In this document: positions 1 to 6,748 of the stretch, one piece after another
Layout: each line of letters starts with the position of its first letter
Numbering within the stretch: position 1 is the first letter of the stretch
Source of the DNA: an uncultured Asticcacaulis sp.
GTDB lineage: Bacteria > Pseudomonadota > Alphaproteobacteria > Caulobacterales > Caulobacteraceae
Assembly: GCA_946480525.1 (NCBI GenBank)
Contig: CAMLLA010000171.1
Coordinates: 1-8,490 of the forward strand
Length of the DNA: 8,490 bases
Reading direction: 5' to 3'
The notes under the pieces: model-generated
The model's input: only the letters and a program-made list of their open reading frames with translations
Databases searched by the model: none
Told to the model about the DNA's origin: nothing
Program-made: the position numbers and the translations under genes

Positions 1-1710
1 CTGCGGCGCCTGCCATTGCAGGCGCACGCCCCAGTCGCCGCCAACATGGCGGAACTCAAGCCGGACCTTGCGCGGCTTGGCGTCGTCGAAACGGATATCA
101 GCGCTTAAGCTCTTGCCATCGCCGAGGTCCTGGATGACAGGCTTGTCGTCGACAAACAGTGTCACGGCATCGTGCTTGTTATCGCACTCCCAGCAGCGTT
201 CCATGTAGATCTTCAGCGTGTAGTCACCGGCGGCCGGCGGGGTGATCTCGCCCGTCCAGCGGATGCTATAGGGTTTGTTTTCCAGGGCCTTGACGGGCGC
301 GACATTGTAGAGGTCGAGATTGACCGTCCGGTCGGTGCGCGTCAGGACGGGCTTGCCCCTGAAGTCCGGATTGTCGAAATATTCGCCCTTCAAACCCGGC
401 TGATTGCCCGACGAAAGCGCGGTTTCGGGAATGGGGATGGCGACACCTTCGGCGACATTGGCGCCTTGCGCATAGGCGACGGATTTGTAGGTATTGCGCA
501 ACGCCGACAGCGGCGTCACCGGGGCGATCAGCGCGCCATGATAGTTGGCGCGCAGGACTTCGAGCGTATCGGCATTGGGGCCGACGACCGCGATCTTCGC
601 ATCGGCCTTCAGCGGCAGGACGCCATCGTTTTTGAGCAGCACGATCGACTGTCGCGCGGCTTTCAGGGCCAGCCCGGCGGCATCGGGAGTATGGATATGC
701 TTGCCATCGATCGTGTGGTATGGGCTGGGCACGCCGTCGAGGCCAAGCCGCGTGCGCGCCGTCCACAGGCGGCGAATGGCGGTATCGACCTCGGCCTCGG
801 TCACCAGGCCCTGCTTCACCGCGCCTTCGAGGTGGCTGTAATATTTGCCGCAATTGAGGTCGGTGCCGGCCTTCAGCGCCTCAGCGGCGTTTTCTTCCGG
901 CTCAGGGCGATAGAAATGAAAGGCGTACATGTCTTCGACCGCATCACAGTCGGTGACAACGAAGCCCTTGAAGCCCCACTCCTTGCGCAGCGTCGTGTCG
1001 AGCAGGTCGGCAGACGCACAGGCCGGCACGCCATGCAGCGAGTTATAGGCGCACATGATCGACTGCGCGCCACCTTCGGTCACGACCTGGCGGAAGGCCG
1101 GAAGGTAGGTGGTTTCGCGATCATAGGGCGAGCTGTCGACGTCGAAGCCGTGGCGGCCGGCTTCGGGACCCGAATGGACGGCGAAATGCTTGACCGAAGC
1201 AATGGTCTTGGGGTGCAGCGGATCCGGCCCTTGCAGGCCCTTCACGAAGGCCGTGCCGAGTGCGCCGGTCAAGTGCGGGTCTTCGCCATAGGTCTCCTGT
1301 CCCCGCCCCCAGCGCGGATCGCGGAAGATGTTGATATTGGGCGACCAGATGGTCAGGCCCTGGTAACGGCCGTGGTCCTTGTTGGCGCCGACAGCGTTGA
1401 ACTTGGCGCGCGCTTCGGTGGCGACGACATCGCCGACATCGTGTAGCAGTTGCGCGTCCCAGGTCGCCGCCAGGCCGATCGCCTGCGGAAAGACGGTCGC
1501 CCAGCCATTGCGGGCGACACCGTGCAGGCCTTCGTTCCACCAGTTGTACTGGGTAACACCCAGACGCGGGATTGCTGGCGCGGCGGCCTGAAGCTGGCCG
1601 ACCTTTTCTGTTAAGGTCATCTGCTTGATGACCGCTTCAGGGTCCTTAGCCATGGCGGCCAGCGGCATCAGCGCCGTGGCCATCAGGCAGCACAGGAGAA
1701 CCCGGCGCAT
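1..1710 (-). CDS. GH3 beta-xylosidase-type glycosidase with PA14 insert (3' end outside window)
   Basis: Exo-acting retaining glycosidase, probably releasing beta-linked xylose (or glucose) in the periplasm or outside the cell. The frame stays open from ATG at 1710 to base 1, giving 570 residues with no stop; the C-terminus is missing. Residues 1-21 form a Sec signal ending AMA before KDPE. The GH3 barrel follows with YNWWNEGLHGVAR (about 55-67), RDPRWGRGQETYGEDP, SVKHF (K174, H175) and GFVVTDCDAVEDM, whose Asp254 is the expected nucleophile. WWNEGLHGV and TDCDAV resemble GH3 beta-xylosidases more than the SDW motif of typical beta-glucosidases. The second domain starts near VLLKNDGVLPL (about 360). 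It is interrupted from residue 439 (GLKGEYFDNPDF) to the window edge by a PA14-like beta-rich module, a known insertion in GH3. The acid/base residue cannot be assigned. The start overlaps the GH2 stop as TGATG. Family certain; substrate inferred. Confidence 0.93.
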   Translation of the reverse strand, partial: MRRVLLCCLMATALMPLAAMAKDPEAVIKQMTLTEKVGQLQAAAPAIPRLGVTQYNWWNEGLHGVARNGWATVFPQAIGLAATWDAQLLHDVGDVVATEARAKFNAVGANKDHGRYQGLTIWSPNINIFRDPRWGRGQETYGEDPHLTGALGTAFVKGLQGPDPLHPKTIASVKHFAVHSGPEAGRHGFDVDSSPYDRETTYLPAFRQVVTEGGAQSIMCAYNSLHGVPACASADLLDTTLRKEWGFKGFVVTDCDAVEDMYAFHFYRPEPEENAAEALKAGTDLNCGKYYSHLEGAVKQGLVTEAEVDTAIRRLWTARTRLGLDGVPSPYHTIDGKHIHTPDAAGLALKAARQSIVLLKNDGVLPLKADAKIAVVGPNADTLEVLRANYHGALIAPVTPLSALRNTYKSVAYAQGANVAEGVAIPIPETALSSGNQPGLKGEYFDNPDFRGKPVLTRTDRTVNLDLYNVAPVKALENKPYSIRWTGEITPPAAGDYTLKIYMERCWECDNKHDAVTLFVDDKPVIQDLGDGKSLSADIRFDDAKPRKVRLEFRHVGGDWGVRLQWQAPQ

Positions 1711-4349
1711 CAGTTCACCTTTGTGGAATTGTAGTAGGAGCGCACCTTCAACGCTTTTTTCAGGCTAGCTACCGACGCATCGGTCGTGATGCGGACCGTC
1801 ACGGTTTCCCCGCCCGACAGGTCGAAACTGTTGTCGGACAGCTGCGCCTTGACCGTGCCCGTGTCGATCCATACGCCACGCGCCGCCGCCTTCGCCGACA
1901 GCGTCAGGTCGAAGCCGCCAGTGACGGCTTTAAGCTGCCAGGTCAGTTTCGGATCGGTCCAGTTGAGCGCCTTGGTCGCAATCGCGTAAGTATGGGTCCT
2001 GGCGATGACGGTTTGGCCATCGAGCACCTCGACCACAGCCTGCGCCGATTTCGCATCGACGCCGTCGAACAGGTCGGTATCGCTGAACTTTGCGGCGACC
2101 ACGCTGGTCATCGCCTTGACCATCGCCTGACCGGTTTTTTCGCGGATCGTCTTGCCGGTAAAGTCGAGAACACGCACGCGCCACGTCACCGCCTTGTCCG
2201 CCGTAAGATCCGACAGCAGGTTCAGCTCGGTTATTCCGTCACGGCGCAGCGCCCCTACCGCCAGCGGCGCATAAAAACGTTTGGCGCGGTAGTTCAGGGC
2301 CTTCCAGCGGCCGTAATAGTCGATGCTCGACCACGACGCGCCCGGCCAGACATCGTTCATCTGCCAGTACAGCGAACCCATGGTGCGCGGCCGCATGGCG
2401 CGGTGATGGAGGCCGGCCAGTTCGATGCCATCGGCCTGCATCAGCTGCGACAAATAGACGAAGTCCTCGAAGGTCTTGGGCGTGCCGTAGTTGTTTTCGA
2501 TGTAGAGCATCAGGCGCTTATTGCCGTTGCCCTTGTCGAACTTCTGGTGGCCGCGCATGACCGGCGCTTCCGGCGCCATGTCCTTGTCCGTCGCGAACGA
2601 CCGGATCGTCGCCATCACCGGGAAGGATTGCAGGCCGTATTCGCTCATGAAGCGCGGCGTGACGTTGAGATATTCCTCGACCGGCTTGCTGCCGCCCCAG
2701 ACGCTCCAGTAGTGACGATCGCCATCGTCATTCTGGTCCGCCGGGCCGTCATAGTCGGTCGACGGCGAAGACGCCCAGTAGGGCGTGCCGGGGGAATTGA
2801 GATCGACCGCGCCGCGCAGCACCTGGTCGAACATGCGCACCATGCCCGTGATGATGCGGTCGCGTTCTTCCGGCGTCGCGGTCTTTTTCAGCTCGGCCGT
2901 GCCGCCGCCCCAGTTTTCCCAATCGGTCTGGACTTCGTTATTGCCGGCCCAGATGACGATCGACGGGTGGTTGCGCAGGCGCTTGACCTGCTCGACCGCC
3001 TCGACGCGCGTGTTTTCGCGGAAGTCACGATCGTAGGGAATGATGGCGCCGCCGAACATGAAGTCCTGCCAGATCATCAGGCCCAGTTCGTCGGCCTTGT
3101 CATAGACGTGATCGTCCTGATAGGTGCCGCCGCCCCAGATGCGCAGCATGTTCATATTAGCGTCGACGGCCGATTGCAGGATGTGATCCTGCTGGGCCGG
3201 GGTAACGCGCGTCGGGATCATGTCGAACGGGATCAGGTTCGCCCCCTTGGCAAAGACCGGCATGCCATTGATCACCAGTTCGAAGCTTTTGCCCCACTGA
3301 TCCTTCTGGCGGCGGATCTCCGTGGTGCGCAGGCCGATGCGGCGGGTATATTCGCCAATGATGTCATCGCCCTGATAGACGGTTGCCTTGACCGTATAGA
3401 GGTTGGGCTTGCCCATACCCACCGGCCACCAGCGCTGCGGGTTCTCAACCTGGAAAGGAACCGTCACAGGCGCAAGGCCGGGGAAGAGAACAGCGTCCCG
3501 GGTGACCGTCTTGACCGAACCGTCGGGCGCGGTGATGTCGGTGCGGACACGGACGGTCTGGACCTTGTCCGACTGGATGTCGAACGAGGCGTTCAATGCC
3601 GCGACGGTGTCGTCGAGGTGCAGTTGCGCGACGTGGAAATCGGCCAGGCGGGCATTGTCCCAGGCCTCGAGCTTGACCGGGTTCCAGACCCCGAGCGTAA
3701 CGATGCGCGGACCCCAGTCCCAGCCGTAATGATAACCGGCCTTGCGGACATAGGTCGATGAATTGCGGCCCAGCGGCTCATCGCCGAACAGCGAGTCGTA
3801 GGCCCCCGGCATGACATAGGGCATGTCGGCGACCAGCGGTTTCATCTTCTTCAGCGGCGAGTCGAGATCGACCGTGATGATGTTGACGCCCGCCTTCAGC
3901 ACACCCTTGACGTCAATGCGCCAGCCGCGGAACATGTTGTTGGCGGCCAGGACCTTTACGCCATTCACCGACACCTCGGCAAAGGTGTCGAGCCCCTCAA
4001 ACACCAGTTCGATGTGGTCGCGCTTCAGCGTCTCTTCGCTGACGGTGATTTCCGTCTGGTATTGCCAGTCGGACAGGCCGACCCACTGCACCTTCGCTTC
4101 GTTGTCGGACACGTACGGATCGGGCAGCTTCTTCAGCGCCATAAGGTCGCTCTGGGTCGTGCCGGGGACACTGGCCTTCATCCATTCGGCCGCCCACGGG
4201 TGATCGGCGCGCGCGGCGTCATCCGGCGCCAGGCGGAAGCTCCAGCCGGCATCGATCTTTTGCACGGTTGGGGCCGCCGCCAGCGTGCTGCTGGCCGCCA
4301 GGAAAAAGAAAGTCATGGACAACAGGCTTCCGGATACGGGTTTCGACAT
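1710..4349 (-). CDS. GH2 beta-mannosidase, exported
   Basis: Exo-beta-mannosidase that removes terminal beta-1,4-linked mannose, for example the core mannose of an N-glycan or the end of mannan oligosaccharides. 879 residues, the usual length for bacterial beta-mannosidases. A Sec signal covers about residues 1-25 (MTFFFLAASSTLAAA). A jelly-roll sugar-binding domain follows, then the beta-mannosidase signature YHYGWDWGPR near 205-215, an Ig-like domain and the TIM barrel. RNHPSIVIWAGNNE places the acid/base at Glu472, and FMSEYG places the nucleophile at Glu570. WQMNDVWPGASWSSIDYYGR (about 655-675) is another family motif, and C-terminal Ig-like domains complete the protein. The frame opens upstream at 4430, but that 27-residue extension lies inside the GH20 gene and would bury the signal peptide; ATG 4349 has a GAGGT ribosome site and starts a clean signal. 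It lies 8 bases after GH20 and overlaps GH3 by one base. Confidence 0.94.
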   Translation of the reverse strand: MSKPVSGSLLSMTFFFLAASSTLAAAPTVQKIDAGWSFRLAPDDAARADHPWAAEWMKASVPGTTQSDLMALKKLPDPYVSDNEAKVQWVGLSDWQYQTEITVSEETLKRDHIELVFEGLDTFAEVSVNGVKVLAANNMFRGWRIDVKGVLKAGVNIITVDLDSPLKKMKPLVADMPYVMPGAYDSLFGDEPLGRNSSTYVRKAGYHYGWDWGPRIVTLGVWNPVKLEAWDNARLADFHVAQLHLDDTVAALNASFDIQSDKVQTVRVRTDITAPDGSVKTVTRDAVLFPGLAPVTVPFQVENPQRWWPVGMGKPNLYTVKATVYQGDDIIGEYTRRIGLRTTEIRRQKDQWGKSFELVINGMPVFAKGANLIPFDMIPTRVTPAQQDHILQSAVDANMNMLRIWGGGTYQDDHVYDKADELGLMIWQDFMFGGAIIPYDRDFRENTRVEAVEQVKRLRNHPSIVIWAGNNEVQTDWENWGGGTAELKKTATPEERDRIITGMVRMFDQVLRGAVDLNSPGTPYWASSPSTDYDGPADQNDDGDRHYWSVWGGSKPVEEYLNVTPRFMSEYGLQSFPVMATIRSFATDKDMAPEAPVMRGHQKFDKGNGNKRLMLYIENNYGTPKTFEDFVYLSQLMQADGIELAGLHHRAMRPRTMGSLYWQMNDVWPGASWSSIDYYGRWKALNYRAKRFYAPLAVGALRRDGITELNLLSDLTADKAVTWRVRVLDFTGKTIREKTGQAMVKAMTSVVAAKFSDTDLFDGVDAKSAQAVVEVLDGQTVIARTHTYAIATKALNWTDPKLTWQLKAVTGGFDLTLSAKAAARGVWIDTGTVKAQLSDNSFDLSGGETVTVRITTDASVASLKKALKVRSYYNSTKVN
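1716..1721 (-). promoter_or_regulatory. Ribosome binding site of the GH3 gene, inside the end of GH2
   Basis: AAGGTG lies in the last codons of GH2, five bases before ATG 1710. With the TGATG stop/start overlap it points to translational coupling. Confidence 0.65.
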
Positions 4350-4354
4350 GACGG

Positions 4355-4359
4355 ACCTC
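4355..4359 (-). promoter_or_regulatory. Ribosome binding site of the GH2 gene, overlapping the GH20 stop
   Basis: GAGGT, five bases before ATG 4349. Its first bases overlap the TGA stop of GH20 (4360-4358), so ribosomes finishing GH20 sit on the initiation site of GH2. This decides the start against the upstream ATG at 4430. Confidence 0.7.
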
Positions 4360-6679
4360 AGTTCAGGTTCAGCTTGACGGAGCCGATGGCGTAGTAGGGT
4401 CCATCGATCGGCGCGGTGAAAATCAGGCAAAGGGCGTGTTCGCCGGTCACCGCCGGCAAGGTTGCCGCGAGAGCGCCGGTATTGGGGCTGGTGGCCGGAT
4501 CGGTCAGCGGAATGCGCGCCTCTTCAGGGCCGTCACAGCCGTCGCGATGGATGACCAGTTCGCCGTAGGGTGTCTGGCGCGGTTGCAGGCGGACCTTGAA
4601 GGCTTCATTGGCCAGGCCGTAATTGCGCGCCAGGCGGGCATAATCGATCGTGATGCTGACGATGCCATCGCGCCGCACCGCCGGATAAATCCAGCAGGCA
4701 TTGAAAATATCGACATTATAGACCGGCGCCTTGGCTGGAGAGTCGGGCGTCAGCGGCATGCGCATGCCAAGGGCTCCATCTCCGCATGCCTGCAGTTCCT
4801 GGCTGACGCGTGTCAAAAGCATGTCCGTGGTGAATTCGTAGCGGTCGGTGTCCGCCAGCGCCAGGCCTTCACGCGTAAAGGCGCGCGCCTGGACGGTCTG
4901 GCCGATATTGACGGTCAGAGGCTTTTTATAGACAGACGAGGAGGCCGTGGGCTCGGTGCCATCGAGCGTATAGCGGATGACGCCGGTTTTGACCTGGTTG
5001 CTCAGTGTCATCTGCGTCTTGCCGGTGGCCAGCGCACCATTGCGACCCTCGCTCAGGGTAAAATCGACGCCAAAGGCGGCGTCCGACGCGCCGATATCCT
5101 GGCGGCGATAGCGCACCATCTGGACCGGCAGGCGCTCCAGAAAGGACGGCCAGCTGCGCACGGTTTTCGGCGACCACAGGGCTTCGGACAGGGCGTCACC
5201 GCGCGGGAAGGCCGCGTGCTGGACATACCAGCCCGACATCAGGAACTCGCTCCACAGATTGGCCTGCGCCCCAAGCACGTGTTTACCCTGATCAGGCGTC
5301 AGTTCCGGCGGCGTGGCTTCGAACGTGTAGACATCGGCCAGCGGCACGACCCAGCCGCGCGCGGCCGGTTCGTCGTTGCGCTTGCTTTGCAGGTTGTCGA
5401 AATAAAGCGGGTTGGTCGGCGACAGAACAACGTCGTGGCCGGCCTGGGCCGCCGTAATCGCGCCCTTGGTGCCGCGCCACGACATGATGGCAGCGGTCTT
5501 TGGGATGCCGCCCTCAAGAATCTCGTCCCAGCCGATCAGCCGCCGCCCCCTGCTGTTGAGATAGGCGCCCAGCTGGTCGATGAACCATGTCTGCAGCTGG
5601 TGCTCGTCCTTGAGGCCAAGCGCCTTGATCTGCGCCTGGACAGCCTTGGACTGCTCCCACTGGTTTTTGACCGCCTCGTCGCCGCCGACGTGAATGTAGG
5701 TCGACGGAAACAGCTCCATCACCTCGTCCAGCACGTTACGTATAAAGGTCAGGCTCGTCTCGTCGGTGTTGAACAGGTAGGGATTGACACCCCAGTCGGT
5801 CGAGACCTTGGGCTGGTCGCCGCCATTCTTCAGGTCACGGATGCCGATCTCCGGATAGGAGGCGACCGCCGCCTGGGCGTGGCCCGGCATGTCGATTTCC
5901 GGCACAATGGTGATGTTGCGCGCCGCTGCATAGGCAACCAGGTCGCGTATTTCATCCTGGGTGTAGAACCCACCGTGCGGCTCGGTCGGGCTGCCCGGAC
6001 CGCCATTGTACGGCGGCGAGCGCCAGGCGCCGATCTTCGTCAGGTTGGGATAGCGCTTGATCTCGACGCGCCAGCCCTGGTCATCGCTGAGATGGAAATG
6101 CATCGTGTTCAGCTTATGCTGAGCCATCTGGTCGATCATGGTCTTGACGTCGGCCACGGGCAGGAAGTGGCGCGCCGGATCGATCATCAGCCCGCGCCAG
6201 GCGTAGCGCGGATAGTCGCGGATCGACACGCCGTCGAGCTTTACGGCCGTGCCGAACCTGTCGTCCGGACTGAGCAACTGGCCAAGCGTCACCGCGCCAT
6301 AGAACAGGCCCGCCTCGGTGCGGGCGCGGATGACGACCCCGTCCTTGCCCACCGTCAGGTCGTAGCCTTCGCGGGCTTCCACCGGCGCGGCGGGATCGAG
6401 CTTGAGCGTAATGCTGGCCTCGCCGCAGGCGGCGTTTGTCAGGTCGAGACCGCGCAGGCTCTTGACCAGACCGATCAGATAGGTCGCCGTCTGTTGTGAG
6501 GCCGCGTTGGTGACGCAGACCATGCTGCCATTGCCGATCGTCAGGCTGCCGCCGGCGGCTTTCAGTTCGGCAGGATACGGGATCAGCGGTGCCGGGGCGG
6601 CCAGCGCCGGAGCGGCGCACATGGCACCAACCGCGGCAAACGTCATCAGGATGGCTCGGGCAGGTTGCAGCAGCGTCAT
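4358..6679 (-). CDS. GH20 beta-N-acetylhexosaminidase with C-terminal accessory modules
   Basis: Exo-beta-N-acetylhexosaminidase that removes terminal GlcNAc (or GalNAc) by substrate-assisted catalysis in the periplasm or outside. 773 residues. Sec signal at about 1-33 (AVGAMCAAPALAAPAP). An N-terminal GH20b alpha/beta domain covers about 36-155. The catalytic barrel (about 158-525) opens with YAWRGLMIDPARHF and carries HFHLSDDQGWRVEIKRYP, PEIDMPGHAQAA and HVGGDEAV; Asp334-Glu335 is the catalytic pair, Glu being the acid/base and Asp orienting the substrate acetamido group. Near 545-610 a chitobiase C-terminal-like segment contains IRYTLDGTEP. The last ~150 residues (NACWIYPAVRR, GELVIHRDGCDG, HALCLIF) look like a beta-sandwich, perhaps sugar-binding. 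The frame is open up to 7060, but that part overlaps GH29 out of frame. ATG 6679 has GGAG six bases upstream and begins the signal; ATG 6706 has no ribosome site. Confidence 0.94.
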   Translation of the reverse strand: MTLLQPARAILMTFAAVGAMCAAPALAAPAPLIPYPAELKAAGGSLTIGNGSMVCVTNAASQQTATYLIGLVKSLRGLDLTNAACGEASITLKLDPAAPVEAREGYDLTVGKDGVVIRARTEAGLFYGAVTLGQLLSPDDRFGTAVKLDGVSIRDYPRYAWRGLMIDPARHFLPVADVKTMIDQMAQHKLNTMHFHLSDDQGWRVEIKRYPNLTKIGAWRSPPYNGGPGSPTEPHGGFYTQDEIRDLVAYAAARNITIVPEIDMPGHAQAAVASYPEIGIRDLKNGGDQPKVSTDWGVNPYLFNTDETSLTFIRNVLDEVMELFPSTYIHVGGDEAVKNQWEQSKAVQAQIKALGLKDEHQLQTWFIDQLGAYLNSRGRRLIGWDEILEGGIPKTAAIMSWRGTKGAITAAQAGHDVVLSPTNPLYFDNLQSKRNDEPAARGWVVPLADVYTFEATPPELTPDQGKHVLGAQANLWSEFLMSGWYVQHAAFPRGDALSEALWSPKTVRSWPSFLERLPVQMVRYRRQDIGASDAAFGVDFTLSEGRNGALATGKTQMTLSNQVKTGVIRYTLDGTEPTASSSVYKKPLTVNIGQTVQARAFTREGLALADTDRYEFTTDMLLTRVSQELQACGDGALGMRMPLTPDSPAKAPVYNVDIFNACWIYPAVRRDGIVSITIDYARLARNYGLANEAFKVRLQPRQTPYGELVIHRDGCDGPEEARIPLTDPATSPNTGALAATLPAVTGEHALCLIFTAPIDGPYYAIGSVKLNLN

Positions 6680-6685
6680 GGAAGA

Positions 6686-6689
6686 CTCC
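6686..6689 (-). promoter_or_regulatory. Ribosome binding site deciding the GH20 start
   Basis: GGAG, six bases before ATG 6679. The in-frame ATG at 6706 has no such motif and would add nine polar residues (MTQSNLESS) before the signal peptide, so 6679 is preferred. Confidence 0.7.
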
Positions 6690-6712
6690 AGGTTTGATTG
6701 TGTCATCGCAGT

Positions 6713-6748
6713 CTGACTGAGGACAGGCCCGGCCCCGTCTTCAGTCAG
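6713..6748 (-). other. Strong intercistronic hairpin between the GH29 and GH20 genes
   Basis: In the transcript, CTGACTGA (6748-6741, including the GH29 stop TGA) pairs perfectly with TCAGTCAG (6720-6713). One A/C mismatch follows (6740 and 6721), then GACGGG pairs with CCTGTC (6739-6734 with 6727-6722; one G-U), leaving a six-base loop at 6733-6728. That makes 14 pairs in a 36-base element. No U-run follows (the next bases are ACTGCGATGACAC), so it is not a classical intrinsic terminator. It ends 33 bases before the GH20 start and leaves that ribosome site free. Likely roles are mRNA processing or 3'-end protection, which would set different fucosidase and downstream enzyme levels. The structure is seen; the role is inferred. 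Confidence 0.65.

Noticed and set aside
1665..1710. Lipoprotein signal in the GH3 N-terminus (LLCC)
   Set aside because: The cysteines at positions 7-8 come too early, before the hydrophobic core, and lack Gly or Ala just before Cys. An ordinary signal ending AMA fits better.
4350..4430. Longer GH2 frame starting at 4430
   Set aside because: It lies inside the GH20 coding sequence and adds an Arg-rich stretch in front of a clean Sec signal; ATG 4349 has a well-placed GAGGT.
4436..6499. A 687-residue open frame on the plus strand, antisense to the GH20 gene; similar ones at 172-1446, 1992-3761 and 7561-8271
   Set aside because: Each lies in codon register with the minus-strand gene, where a stop would require a TTA, CTA or TCA codon in the real gene. 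Those codons are rare in GC-rich genomes, so the open frames follow from codon bias. Their proteins are rich in Arg, Asp and Ala with no recognisable domain.
6713..6748. Rho-independent terminator after GH29
   Set aside because: The stem is strong but no U-tract follows on the transcript strand, and the next gene starts 33 bases later in the same direction.
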